A stretch of 64,000 nt of DNA. Origin: Jacaranda mimosifolia. Its lineage: Eukaryota > Streptophyta > Magnoliopsida > Lamiales > Bignoniaceae. Shown here piece after piece: positions 11,280 through 23,007 of this stretch. The notes beneath the pieces are model-generated. The model was not told the DNA's origin and made no database searches. It saw only the letters and a list, made by a program, of their open reading frames with translations. Position 1 is the stretch's first letter, and every line of letters starts with the position of its first letter. The DNA is taken from the NCBI GenBank assembly GCA_018894105.1, contig CM032119.1, positions 12,479,246 to 12,543,245 on the forward strand, written 5' to 3'. The position numbers and the translations under genes were made by a program.

Positions 11280-13557
11280 CATATAGGATAACCAAGGGAT
11301 GCATATTTTCTGGCCCTAGGAGCAAACTTCTGTCTATAAGCTGGGAGAGTAGAAGCAAAAGCTAGGTAGTTGAAGACTTTTAGTGTGGAGTAATTAAACA
11401 AAGAGTGAAAGAAAAGATCATATGAAAACTTGTTTGATAGGAGAAGAGAGGGTGTTCTATTTATCAAATATATGGCTGTAATATGCTTCCGTCCAATAGT
11501 GTATGGGGATTCTATATTAGAAGAGAAGAGCTCTTGCCATGTTGAGAAGGTAAGTGTTTCCTTTCAACTACTGAATTTTGTTGTGGTCTTTGGACACAAG
11601 AAAATTGATGTAAAATGCCAAGTTTTGAAAATAATTCTCTGTACTGAATTTCCTTAGCATTATTAGTTCTAAAGCATTTTATCTTGGCATGAAATTGACT
11701 AACAGTTACGAAAATGGATTTAGGAATTATATGAAGGATACATATTTTTGTTTAAGAAGGTACACCCAAGTAAAACAGGTACAATCATCAACTAAAGTAA
11801 GAAAATAACAATGACCTGAATGTCTTGTGACACTGTAAGGACCCCAAGTGTCAGCGTGGAGAAGATCAAAGGGTGCTTCAGAGATATGATTTTGAGATAC
11901 AAAGGATAATTATCTTTGCTTAGCAAGAGGGCAAATACAGTAGAGGGGTAAATGTTGGTTATCAAACTGTAATGCATGCTTCATGCCAGAGTTTCCTGTA
12001 GGACAAATGTCTAAGTTTGTGATGCCAAGTAGTGGCATTGACTCTATTTACATGAGAAGTAATATCTTTGGATTGATTGGCAATGAGGATGTAAAGGATA
12101 TCTTTCTTTTTGGCCTTGCCAATCTTCATCATGTACTTGGGTTCTGGATGGTGCATTGATCAGTAGAGAAGGAAACTAGAATGTTAGTATTTTGAGTAAG
12201 AGAGCTCACGGATAGCAGGTTGCATTTCAATTCAGGGACATATAGCATATTTTGAAGGGTTAATTGAGCGCTTAAGGTGATAGTACCAGAAAATGTAATA
12301 GTTATTGATGCGTTGTGTGGAAGATTTGCAGTAGAGCCAGTGATAGGATTGAAGGAATCAAATAAAGCAATGTTAGAACACGTGTGATTTGAGGCTCCAA
12401 AATCAGTTATCAAGTGAACATACGGAGAGAATTGGAAAGAGTTAAATAGAGATGGGCATATATCTGTGCTGTTGGAGGTAGAAGGAATGTCACTGTCATT
12501 AGCATTTGATGGAGGTGTGGCATGAAATTGAGAAGATTTAGTAATTGTTGGTACCGAGTTGTATTGAGAGATTGGACAAATATTTGAGGAGATGCAGTAG
12601 AGGTTGAATCAGCTGTTTGGTTTGACACTTGATTGACATGAGAAGAGCTTTGTTGGGAGGAATTGAACCTTGATTTTAGCTATAACCTGGAGGATATCCA
12701 TGAATTTTGGAACATTTATCAATTGTGTGTCCTGGAATATTGCAGTGTGTACAAAACGGATGCTCTTTCTTCTGATTTTTGTGAGCGTTATGAGCATTAG
12801 GATGGTTGGGTAGCCTGGCCCATTTCATAGCAAAAGCACGGTTAGGAACAAATTCAGCAGTCACCATTTTAATTTGTCTTTGCCTTTCTTCTTGAATTAT
12901 CAGTGTAAATATCTTGTTGAAAGGAGGCAAGGGGTCTATGAGGAGGATCTGACTCCTAGCTTGAGAATATGTCTTATTTAACCCCATGAGAAATGCCAAG
13001 ACGTAATCTGTTTGGTAGTAGTTATGTAAAGCTCTAACACCTCTGCATGTACACAAACCACAAGTGCATACTAGGCAAAAGAAACTCAATTCCTCCCAAA
13101 TCGATTTCAATTTTGTGAAGTAGAGACTACAGATTGTTGATTTTGTAGATTGTGGATGAGATGACACTTCAGCTGATAGATGCATGGTCCGTTAATCTGC
13201 TGAAATCTATCTTTGAGGTCTTGCCATATCTCACAAGCTGTTTTGTCGTACAAAACACTTAGAGAAATTTCCTTTGAGATTGAGTTCAAAATTCATGATA
13301 TAACTATGCTGTTGTTCTGTGTCCAGGACTGAAGTAAAGAAGAATGACTACCATCAGGGTTGGGAAGCAATCCATTAATGAAAACAAGTTTTCTTTTCAT
13401 GGATAGAGCGCTTGTCATGGTGCTGCTCCATGAAGCGTGTGAAACAAAGGACCATGCTAGGGTCATCCAAATGGTGTAGGAAGAAAGGGCTGAGCGGATC
13501 GTCAATGGTGGAAGGTCCATTCAGGGAGTTGATGTTGCTCAATCTCGGAATTTCCAT
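11280..13557 (-). pseudogene. copia gag, protease and integrase N-terminal part
   Basis: The first ATG is at 13557 (MEIPRLSNINSL). Gag continues with the typical DLKDRFQQINGP text near 13220. The zinc knuckle CTHCNIPGHTIDKC lies near 12760-12720, then IHGYPPGY. A protease-like site reads TDFGASNHTCSN near 12405-12375; Phe replaces the Ser or Thr usual in the D-(S/T)-G triad. The pre-integrase piece WHHKLRHLS lies near 12030. The integrase downstream reads FAPRARKYASLGYP near 11330-11290 and then stops at the nested insertion. Stops and frameshifts break it at least four times. Confidence 0.85.
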
Positions 13558-13746
13558 GGCGAAGAAGATAGTAAGTCGAATGAGGATGAATATGGAATGA
13601 GGAAATTGTAGGTTGAATTGACCTGAGGGATGAGGATAAATTGCAGGTTTAAAAATTTGGAATAGGCATGAGGATGAATTGCAGGTTAAAGGAGATTCAA
13701 CTGAGGAGAAGAATGGCAGCAAAGAATGGGCTTACATCAGATACCA

Positions 13747-13835
13747 TATTAAAGAAGAGAGAACATGAGAAATATGAGATGGACATTTGGAATTTTGGAA
13801 ATGAAAACTCGATTCGTGTGTTGCATGAAGATTTT
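13747..13835 (-). repeat. truncated 5' LTR of the minus-strand copia
   Basis: It starts TATTAAAG right after ATACCA of the primer-binding site; the canonical start would be TGTTAA. It matches the left-end LTR for about 90 bases (GAGAAATATGAGATGGACATT, GTGTTGCATGAAGATTTTA). Similarity then stops abruptly, so roughly 150 bases of LTR are missing. Confidence 0.6.
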
Positions 13836-14608
13836 AACTCACTAACTAATGGTAAGTGTGCTCTATTAGAGAATTTAAAGTGATAAAATTTGAAAACAAC
13901 ATTATAGTAATTATAGTATGGTTATTTGACATTTTCTCAACATTCGAATTATGAAACTTCTTAACTCTTCTTTTTCACTTGTATTTAAAATTTTAGTAAA
14001 AAAATTAATTTATTTCCCATATAATGGTTTTATAATTTTCTTATAAATTTGCAATATAAGATTTTGAGATGTTTCTCAACTCAAAATATCCCTTCTGATA
14101 TTTTATAGATCCAATAGAGAAAGGAAAAGCAATGGTGCATGCCTGTGACTTCTGTGGTGAAATGTCCTTCTCTTTTGCAAATTTTAATCAAATAATTCAA
14201 TAAAGGAGTGCAAGTAGTTACCAAGGAACAAAAGCAGTAGTTTTCGACCAATATTGAAACCAATTTCACTAAGTATATATTTGGATCAAGTAGCCAAAGG
14301 TTAGTTAGTTAACTGTAATTTCTCTTCTAAAATAGGTTTTGAGTGAATCAAATTAACTTAACATTTGGTTGAAACTAAGAGACTTTGGTCAATTTTTTCT
14401 AAAGTTCTTATTGGTAAAATTTGTATTGCATTGTTCTCCCTGTTTAACAGAAAAGAATCTACTGAGCAGGAGTGCTATCAAATCTTTCTTATTACCCTAA
14501 TTATTAGAAACTTTTGCATAGAAGAATTGTATCATCTAGATATGTATGAATAGAAATAAAAGCTTCACGCGGAATAGAGAGAGTTAATGTACCATTTGAT
14601 TTATTCTC
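13836..14608. other. intergenic stretch downstream of the YSL gene, nothing recognised
   Basis: It is AT-rich sequence with no convincing frame; the short open frames here have no family resemblance. It lies between the truncated copia LTR and the MITE at the YSL stop codon. Confidence 0.5.
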
Positions 14609-14949
14609 AAGGGCCATTTTCGTGTTTCTATTATTTGATAATTAAAAAACAGCAATTGTACGCATTTTCACTTAATATACTTTCATTTTTGAACTCAAAA
14701 CATATTTATCAATAATTTCTGTATCTTCTCCTAATAATCTATATATCTTATTTTTCTATTTTCATTAATACCGTATCTCTCAACCTACAACTTATTAAAC
14801 CCTGTATAATTATTACTTTTCCAACACTTTATCCAAATACAAGTTCATTTTCAACTTATTTTTCTAACTACCTATTTAAATTTTGAAAATGCTGAAAATG
14901 AAAAAATAAAATAAAAATAAAATTGAAAACATAACCAAATGGGCCCTTA
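14609..14949. mobile_element. hAT-type MITE abutting the YSL stop codon
   Basis: The ends are inverted repeats: AAGGGCCATTTTCGTGTTTC on the left, and on the right, read in reverse complement, TAAGGGCCCATTTGGTTATG. This AAGGGCC(C)(A/G)TTTGG terminus is common to plant hAT MITEs. The interior is about 340 bases, AT-rich and non-coding. No clear 8-base target duplication is visible. The right end lies one base from the transporter's TAA, so the element would form the start of its 3' untranslated region. Confidence 0.6.
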
Positions 14950-14950
14950 C

Positions 14951-17900
14951 TTAAGCAGTCAAGAACGTCATGCAGATTGGTGGATTCACTTTAGCCAAAG
15001 CCAAAACTGATGCTGGAAGTGTCCAAATACCTTCCCCACAGATCAAACCAGAAGCCACCGCCGGAACCATGAGCTCTGCTTTCTTAGAGTTGAGTTTATG
15101 CCACACAAACACCATCAGACTTCCCACACACATATCAATAGCAAAATACCCCCCAATGAAAAACGGCACGGCCATTGCCGTTGGAAGTGGCATCCATTTC
15201 CCAATCCTTTTCGGTGAAAGATCTTTCACCAAGTTAATAACAATAGCAAAAGCAAAAAAGCCATAGCAGATCTGTAGGCAGTGCTGTGGCAATGCCGAAG
15301 AGCCTTGAATCCCAATGATGGCCAAGTTTCTGTATATAATAGCATAAGGGGCCTTGAATTCTCCATCAGGATTGCCAATGTCAAAGGCCTTGTAGAACAA
15401 GAAGAAGCTCAAAGGCGAAATTATGCAGCCTAGAGCTGTCCCAAAGGCCTGGCTTAGCAGCATTGCTCTTGGGGATGTTAAGGTGAGATGCCCTGTTTTC
15501 AAATCTTGCATCAAAATGCACGAAATGTTGATAATGGACTTATAGAGGCCACAAGCAGCCATTGCCGCCAGGACACCATGCTCTTTTCCGGACAAGGCAG
15601 CGATAATGAAAAGTCCCACTTTTCCATAATTATATGACAAGTTCATATCAGTCAATCCAGCTCCATATGCATTGCAAAAGGCTAAAGATGGTGCGAAAAT
15701 GTAGGCCATTAGGACAAAGTACCATTTGAGCTCTGGAAAGATGAAGGGAATTGCGATAACTGACATCATTGCCAGGATTATATAACCTGTGGCCCAAAAC
15801 CATAGAGGAATGCTATCTCTAGTGAAGGTCTCGTCTTGTCTGAGATCAGTGAGGGACTTGTCTTCATTTCCTCTGGCTACCGCAAGAAAATACATAGTTA
15901 TAATACTGTTGTAATATTTGTGAAAGAATGACGATGTTTTAACTTTAAGCCATTCCACAAACTGGCATGCTAAAGATTTACCTGCATTTTGATTTTTGTG
16001 GTTTAGCCTGCTACAGATATTAACAAGCGTAATATGTAATACCTTGACGAAATTATAGAGTCCATCACCTAAAAGAAGAGCAATGGAGATAAATACCTGC
16101 CAAAGAAATGTGTGTCGGTTGTTAGTAATTCAATAATGTTTTCAAGATTCTGGAGACGAGAAAAAGAAGGTGACCTTGTAGCCATTAAGACTCTTCATAC
16201 TGCTTTCTGGGATATCTGCTGGAAACCAATCTCCTTTAAGTCTTATAATAAGTGGCCACATCATACCATATGAAAGCACAGCTCCAAGAAGCAATGACAA
16301 GTTCACAACGTGGGGGCAGATCATACCAGTCCCCACATAAGTCAAGCTAAAATCAAAATAAAATCTGCAAAAATTTCATCTGTCATCTGCCAGCTTATTA
16401 TGAGTTTCATTAAACAAAATTAATTAATTGTGGCAGATCAAAGGCATACGTTTGCTTCCTTGCTTGCAGTCCAAAAGTAGGAAACTGTGAGAAACCACAT
16501 TCCTCCTTTGCTCTGTAAAACCACTGAAAGAAACCCCACAGGAAACTGAAAGAAAAACACCTTATGAAACCACCCACTTGTTTTCTGCAAAAATATCATT
16601 TGTATTAGCACTGATTACTACCATATAATACGCGAAGACTACTCAAACCGCATTAAAAGGATAATGTTTTAAGAGTGTTAAAAGTTGAAATTGAGTGGAA
16701 GAGAGATTATTATTACTTGGCCATTCTGTCACCTCTGGCATGGAATCCATTGATAAGAACTGCAGTTGCCATGCCACTTGGAAAGCTCAACTTATAGTCG
16801 ATTATCAAGAGCTGTAAATGTGTAGGGTGAAATTCTATTCATGTTCGTACCCTAAAATAGTCAAATGATAACACCATATATTTTATCTTACTCTAAAATA
16901 TTCATACAATGAGACCCTATACGGCTATACCCTACCCTACCCTATATAACTAAATACCCATTGGGTTTAGTTTCTTGAATATAATTTTTTAATGTTTTGA
17001 TTATTTTTTTCATATTAGTAAATTCTTTTACTATACGATAACCAAAAAAAATAAATATTGAAATTTAATTAGGATATATATTTTATTAATTTAATTAATT
17101 TATACATTTTTAATTTTATTATACTAAATGAAAAAAATCAAAAGGATACTATTTTTCCTTCTAAAATATGAATTGGTGAGCAAGATATCATATATTAGTC
17201 CACTCTTTTGTGTTGTTGGTCTGATCATTTACTAACTAAGCACTATTCTTTTAAAATTTTATTTCTTTTTGAAAAGTATTTATAATTCAAATTTGACCCA
17301 ATCCTTTCTTTATGTAGATAAAAAATATTATAAGTGTCAGATAGCTTTGCTTTTCTTTCTTTCTTTCTTTCTTTCTTTCTTTTTCTTTTCTTTTTTTTTT
17401 TTAACATTTTTCTCTCTAATTACATGTTTTTTCTCTCTTTAATTTTATATTTTTTATTTTTTAAATAATTTTTCAATATAAAAAATTTAAAATATCACAT
17501 TAAACTTTAAACTATATATATGTCATACTTTATGGTAAATAGATTAATCTTTCATCATTATTTTCTTAGATGGCGTGATGGACTCATATTTTATGAGCAT
17601 ATACTATTAATTTCAGAATGCAACAATTGACTAAAGGAAATTGAGATAAAAAAATGTGCATGGTGTGAATAGAATAAAATGTTTTATATTAAAATAAAGA
17701 TGTGTAAATTATTGAAAAAAAATATTATTGTATAAAAAAGATAAATATTTTTAATTATATATATACTGAAAATTTATCATTAGTTTGTTTTTAATTTGGC
17801 ATATGAATTTTTAGATTAATGGTTAAATTTGGGTATTAGAATAGCCTATGGATAACTCATAGGTATAGATCCTACTCATATCCATTGCATTTTTTTTAGT

Positions 17901-18812
17901 GGGTATGAATATGAGTATGGGCCTGAGTATTGCAACTTTTTTTTGGGCTTGGGCATGATAAAACCCTCCCATTGACAGGCCTAAGGGGCTGGTAGGGTCA
18001 ATATCATATCATCCAAACTAGAAAAAAGAATAAAATCACACTGATGCTAAATATGGTAAATCCAGCATGGAGTAGAATTTCGAGCTTTAAACTACATTTT
18101 TTATAAGGGAAATTAAGACGGAAGGGCTAATTACTTACTTTTCGAAGAGGAATCAACACAAAAAGGCCGATGAAACAAACTAAAAAGAGGAAACCAGACA
18201 TCCAACCAATCCCAGGCTCCTTGATACTGCTGGGAGTATTTCCTACAATACTTGTGCCACCAGAAAGTTCAAATGTTTTCTTGTTCATTCCCAGAAGATA
18301 AGATCCAAATCCTCCTGAAATTATAAAGGGATTTGAAGGGAAAAACAGTTCAAGATTCAATCTTACAATATCAGAAAAGAAGAAAACGAAAGGTACAAAA
18401 AAAAGAGGGAGAGATTTTATTGTTAAAGTTTAAATTGCTCCAAACCTCCAGCTCCAATGCTGTAACAAGCAACAGCACATGTTTGTATCATGGTATTCTC
18501 TTGCTTAGTGAAAGGAACTGAAACTATTCCAATTTTCTGAAGTAATTTAGTCCATGTCCTAATGAAAATAAATGCAAGAAGGGCTGCTGAAACATTGAAG
18601 TGTGGAACAATCCCAGTTGTCAGAACTAGCTTCATTGAAATAACACTGAAGATGGATCCAATCAATATGCTTACAACCACTCCACGAAGAGTAATCTGAT
18701 TATTCCATGGTTGATGAAGCCCTTTCGAGTCCTCAGTTCCTTCTTCCAATTCTTCTATTTCCTCTTTCTCAATCTCTTTCTTCACATTCGATTTGTCTTC
18801 GCTGTTAATCAT
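14951..18812 (-). CDS. YSL: Yellow Stripe-Like metal-nicotianamine transporter, 7 exons
   Basis: Exons on the minus strand: 18812-18446, 18314-18139, 16811-16717, 16584-16450, 16364-16175, 16096-16043 and 15961-14951. All introns are GT-AG and phases agree, giving 675 residues, normal for YSL proteins. The start is the first ATG, 18812 (MINSEDKSN). After an acidic N-terminus come the family motifs [141 protein letters not shown] and [15 protein letters not shown]. These oligopeptide-transporter-family proteins have about 14 membrane spans and move iron- or other metal-nicotianamine complexes across the plasma membrane. Wording is closest to the AtYSL1/2/3 group (from memory). No internal stop or frameshift is seen; it appears functional. 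The two nearest transposons touch its stop codon and intron 2. Confidence 0.95.
16812..17978. mobile_element. hAT-like insertion filling most of YSL intron 2
   Basis: The left end reads CTGTAAATGTGTAGGGT. The right end, in reverse complement, reads CTGTCAATGGGAGGGT. This resembles the CTGTCAATGGGTCGGG terminus of plant hAT elements. Just inside the ends are CCCTACCCTACCCTAT and ACCCATTGGGTTTAG on the left, with matching GGGTATGAATATGAG and GGGCTTGGGCATG on the right. It is non-coding. The boundaries are approximate and no 8-base duplication is clear. If the left end is right, the final AG of intron 2 comes from the element's terminus. Confidence 0.45.
17351..17402. repeat. (CTTT)n microsatellite in YSL intron 2
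   Basis: About nine CTTT units are followed by a poly-T run. On the transcribed minus strand this is an AAAG repeat. Confidence 0.9.
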
Positions 18813-19826
18813 GGCTGTTAACAAGTAAATTTTTGAGCTTCAAATCTCCACAAACTTTGGAAATCAAGAATGAGAAGACAATAACAGATTATATATTATA
18901 TCAGATAAAAAAAGAATGAATTAATTCTTCTAGTATTCTTTCCTTTGCTTCAAATAGGAGGAAACTAGAATAAGTAAGAAAAACACGCAACCATAGCCAT
19001 ATGACTATTTTTGCAGTTTAATGTGCCCGAAAGTTTGTGCAGAGAAATGACCAATAACTATAGCTTCATATACAAGAGCATATGTACTGTACCTAGCGTG
19101 CATGACCACACATTTAATATAAGTAAAATAAGAAGATAACAATTTATAACCAGTTACTACGCACTAGGGTACAAGAACTTGGGGAAATGTATAATTGCTC
19201 CAATGATCAATAATGCTCAACCAATGATTTTAGTTGACAATACGTCTAAATTAATTTTACAAATATCAACTTATTCACATCAAATAGAATTAGGACTGTT
19301 GACCAGAAGTCGCTACAGATTAAGGTGGGATTAGCATAGGAAATACTTATTTGTTTTTAATATGAACCAACACGCTTGTTCCAGACATGAGTGCATATTT
19401 TCTCCTTGTCTGTGTGTGAATGCTTTTTCCTAGCCAACTGTACTATTCGTGTTGACAAGGAGACTTAAAAAGTCCTCGCAATGTTTGTTGACTTGGCATT
19501 TTGCTCTAAGGTTGTGATCATGTACATAAGGACGAGGTTTTTTCCGGGGAAAATTTTGGCTTGAGTGTGGGCATGGCTTGAAATTATCTGAAAATTTTGA
19601 AAAACGAAATTGATTGATGCTCATTTGATTGGTTGTAGTGTAGTTAACCGTGTCAATCAGATTCTTCTTTACACAAGGAAAAGTATTTTGAATTTCTTAT
19701 TACAATCTATTTTCAATTATTTTATTTCATTTGATGAATACATATCAAAATTTATGTGGTTCACATTTGCATCTACTTCTTTCCAAAATAATCTAGCATA
19801 TTTTGCATCGCACAGCCTAATACTTT
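18813..19826 (-). promoter_or_regulatory. upstream region of the YSL gene
   Basis: About 1 kb of non-coding AT-rich sequence separates the YSL start from the gypsy-like element. A TATATATTATATC stretch (18889-18901; GATATAATATATA on the gene strand) lies about 80 bases before the ATG and is the only TATA-like candidate close enough. I did not see a convincing iron-deficiency box. The promoter can extend no further than the gypsy LTR unless that element now contributes. Confidence 0.35.
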
Positions 19827-19831
19827 GAGTG

Positions 19832-20734
19832 TGTAAGCGCAATATTTCTTTGTCTGCAAATATTAGATTACAAGACAAGAAAAGTCGTACAACTAAAATG
19901 AAATTGAAACTTATCAATTGTGGATTCAATTTCTAATCTAATCCTTTGATTCTTCCCTTCCAAATATGATCTTGAAATTTGATGAGCTCTATGATGAACG
20001 CCTTGAACACCGTGAATCTCCAGCTTGAAGTTAATTTGGAGAGAATAATGTCAACTTGAGGGCCTTGCACCTTAATATCGAATCAAATACCAAAATATAT
20101 GAGCTCTGCAAAGAACGCCTTGAACACTGGGAATTTTCTTAAATTTGATTTGAAGAGAATAACGCTAATTCGAGGGTTTTACATCTTAATCTCAAATCAA
20201 GTGCCAAAATATGATGAGCTCCATGAAGAATGTCTTGAACATCGTGAATCTCCTTGAATTTGCTTGAGAGAATTATTGAAGTCCTTCAAAGTTTCTCCTA
20301 GTTACTAGGACTTGTGTTGTGTGTTGCTGTTGCTAATGTGTAAAATGAGCTTTGATCACCCCTTTATATGAATGTTTAGTGGGAGACTCCTAGATAAACT
20401 TGTTTGATAGTTATCTCTTTGATAATATAATATCAAATATCTTTAATTTAATTAGTCTATAAACATAGATATGCCATGCGTCACAACTTGGTTAGCCCGA
20501 GATTGCCAGCTAAACGACTTGATTTGATTGGCTGGGACACTTCATATCTTTGACACTTATCAAAATTTGATTTGAGCGCAAAATAAATACTAGAGTATTA
20601 ATTAAAATTAACTATTTATCTTTTCAAAATTAAATTTAATAAATCCCAAAATATAAATAAAAAACTTTATTAATAACTAGCATATTATTTTACACTACTC
20701 ACTTTCTAATTGGCTTAAAATTAATATGTTTACA
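19832..20734 (-). repeat. 3' LTR of the gypsy-like element, with three internal repeat units (903 bp)
   Basis: Apart from the repeat number it matches the right LTR (AAGACAAGAAAAGTCGTACAA, TCAATTGTGGATTCAAT, GACTTGTGTTGTGTGTTGCT, ACTTTCTAATTGGCT). It contains three tandem units of about 116 bases anchored by GAGCTC at 19984, 20101 and 20217, each followed by GAACG(C/T)CTTGAAC or a close variant. Confidence 0.85.
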
Positions 20735-21765
20735 AATGCCCCCTACTTCAAAGCTTAGCCAAAGATGTGTCGATCATCTACGAAAGAGGCAAGGCTTGAA
20801 GTATTTGAGATTTTTTTTTAGTGTATTTTTTCACATATGTTTGCGAAAAAACATCCTCCAAGCATTCCTGGAGCTATGGTGCCCTTTTACAAACATGCTA
20901 CACACCATCATCAATAACTATCATCTCTTTATGGGATCTTCATAGACTTAATGGATCCTCACATTTGCCTATCTAATAGAGGGATCAAGTCTTAATGCCA
21001 TTCAAAGTAAACATCCTTTTGAGGGGTGCCGTACACAGTCTATAGTCATGTGGGTCAGGAGTAACATGCATTTTACGCTCGTACTTCAAGGAGTATATTT
21101 AACTTGAGTAGATATTTAAACTCGTGTCAAGGAGTCACTTGAATTTGATTACCAATTTATACTAATGTCAAGAAGGCACTTGTATTTGATCGACAATTTA
21201 TACTCATGTCAATGAGTCTATTTGAGTTTGACTTGGAACTTGTATTTGATCGACAATTTATACTCATATCAAGGAGTCTATTTGAGTTTGACTTGATAAT
21301 TTACACTCTTATCATGGAGTACATGAGGTGACATTGACTTAAAGATTTTAGATAGTTTATGTCAGTATTTAGGAGCATTGTTGATAGTTTAAGCTTTTAT
21401 CAAGGAACACATGGGAAGACTTTAATTTGAAAATTTTAGATAGTTTAAGCTCTTATCAAGGAGCACTTAGAATTTGAAGACTTGAACTTTGGACTTGAAG
21501 ACTTGAAATTTTGAGTCCTAGACTTGGAGATTTAGAGCTTTGAGCCTTGACTTGAAGATTTGGAGACTTTAGTAGTGGATTTAGAGACCTGAAAACTTGA
21601 GTTTGGATTTGCAAACTTGGAGACTTGAGTTTTAGATTTGGAGATTTAGAAACTTGAGCGTTGACATGAAGACTTGAGAATTTTAGATAGTTTATACTCT
21701 TATTTGGGAGCATTATTAATAGTTTAAACTCTTATCAAGGAGCATATCTAATTTGAAGATAAAAG
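20735..21765 (-). repeat. internal repeat arrays downstream of gag
   Basis: Three kinds of diverged repeat follow one another. Near 21070-21320 are units of about 60 bases (TTTATACTCATGTCAAGGAGTC); two of them, starting 21181 and 21241, are exactly 60 apart and nearly identical. Near 21310-21440 and 21680-21750 are GATAGTTTAAGCTCTTATCA units. Near 21470-21680 is a GACTTGGAGATTTGAGTTT-like array of roughly 21-base periodicity, whose minus-strand reading gives a KSPNLQ/SLQVQ-type repetitive peptide that I regard as accidental. Nothing between 20735 and 21070 resembles a known protein. Confidence 0.6.
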
Positions 21766-22938
21766 TTAATTGCTCCCACCATCATCATCATCGGTATCAT
21801 TTGAGTCTTTTTGTTCATCAAAATTCATGTTGATTTCAATATTATGTGCACGAGTTGCCAAATTTTAAAAGTTTTTGGTTTGACTCCTTTAAGTATGTAG
21901 CAAAGGCTCCAATGCGTTCCTTGAATACACATCTCAATGACTGAAGCCTTCAATAATTGATCTTTGCAGTTACGGATCAAATTTCTCTAGTAGTTGGTGT
22001 AGTTAATGACAGGTTCTTCTTTCCACTTGCGAGAGTTGGTGAGTTCAATCATGCTAACTATCTTTTGAGTCATGTGGAAACAATTGTGGAACTCTTGTTT
22101 TAGTTGCCCCTAACTATCAATAAAGTCTGTCTCCAAGCCAGTATACCAATTAAAGTCGTTGCGCATTAATGATTGAACAAATTGCTTTACTAGATGATCT
22201 CTATATATCCCAGTGTTATTACAAGTCTCAATAAAATGAGCTATATGCTGCTTTAGTTGCCCTTGCCATCAAATTGCTAAAACTTTGGGTGCTGGTAGCC
22301 AGTCAGTATCTTCAAGTTGCCAATCCTTTGAGTGTATGGCTTGGTATAAGTCATAAAAGACTTAGAACTTCCCTCAAGCTTATTTTTGATAGTCCACATG
22401 ATAAACTTCTTTAGTGGATCGATGGGAATTAGTCCATTAATGGAAACTTGTAGCTCTTTTGTTGCAGTCTCTTTATTTTTGGCTGATTGTCTCCTTGTGA
22501 TCGTGTCACCTTCGCCATGAATATCAACTTATTCTCCCACCACGCAATTGGCATCAACATTGTCAACCTTGTTTATCAACTTGAAGATCTGAGAGTTTTG
22601 CTCTTGGACATGCTTCATGAGTCTTTCAATGGCCCTCGTCAAATTTGCAACTTGTTATTCCTAAGTTATAGTGCTTGTCACCATCACTGGTGCCATGCTT
22701 GAGAAATTTGATCTTCACTAGGGAATGGATGATATGGATTTTTCCTTTGCGTCTCCACAATCTTTATTCATATCAATAAAATACAGCAATACATTTTTCA
22801 CATCAAGCGAATGAGCTATCTCCGAATATGATTGCATCTTCTTGGATATATTTCTTGTGATGATGCCAACACTTTTTGCTTCGGTACTTGAAGAATTTGG
22901 GGTAGTAATTTTCAATGACCAATTTTGTTGGCGGCCAT
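21766..22938 (-). pseudogene. Ty3/gypsy-type gag remnant
   Basis: The first ATG (22938) gives MAANKIGH, then a frameshift leads to KITTPNSSSTEAKSVG. A second ATG at 22696 gives MAPVMVTSTIT, followed by a stop, then HVQEQNSQIFKLINKVDN and ELQVSINGLIPIDPLKKFI. The core of the gag domain follows, with KQHIAHFIETCNNTG and NDFNWYTGLETDFIDS. Then come VSMIELTNSRKWKEEPV and VIEMCIQGTHW. The C-terminus is acidic (DSNDTDDDDGGSN) and stops at 21766. The IETCNN, FDWYTDLE-like and ELTN phrases are typical of plant retrotransposon gag. At least four stops and one frameshift are present, so it is not translatable as one protein. Gag forms the particle that packages element RNA. Confidence 0.85.
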
Positions 22939-23007
22939 TTGATACTTTAATCTTGATGAAGGAAAGAAATGAGAGGTAGAGATGTTTTTACTAGGGGTGC
23001 CAAAATT

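Larger units (their letters stand above)
4113..13835 (-). mobile_element. degenerate Ty1/copia element, split by a nested copia
   Basis: Transcription would run right to left: a truncated 5' LTR at the right end, then gag, protease and integrase (13.56-11.28 kb). A nested insertion follows, then the rest of integrase, reverse transcriptase and RNase H (6.29-4.4 kb), then the 3' LTR at the left end. On the plus strand the primer-binding site shows as CAGATACCA (13739-13746), the complement of TGGTATCTG, just left of the 5' LTR. The polypurine tract shows as CTCCTCTTCAAG just right of the 3' LTR. Gag has the CX2CX4HX4C knuckle followed by KIHGYPPGY, a wording common in the Ale/Ivana group of plant copia. 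Without the insert the element would be about 4.7 kb. Confidence 0.85.

Noticed and set aside
16142..16345. A separate small membrane protein ending in [10 protein letters not shown]
   Set aside because: It is YSL exon 5 read through into intron 5; the real exon ends at the AAG before GTCACC.
18423..18521. Exon 1 of YSL continuing past 18446 to the next stop
   Set aside because: The frame past GAG|GTTTGG loses family similarity; the splice to 18314 restores the conserved [10 protein letters not shown].
18813..18824. YSL start four codons upstream (position 18824)
   Set aside because: That codon is TTG; the first ATG is at 18812 in a good context (AACAGCCATG).
21456..21713. Minus-strand repetitive peptide (KSPNLQ/SLQVQ repeats) as a possible structural protein
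   Set aside because: It follows from a short DNA tandem array in a decayed element and has no independent coding support.
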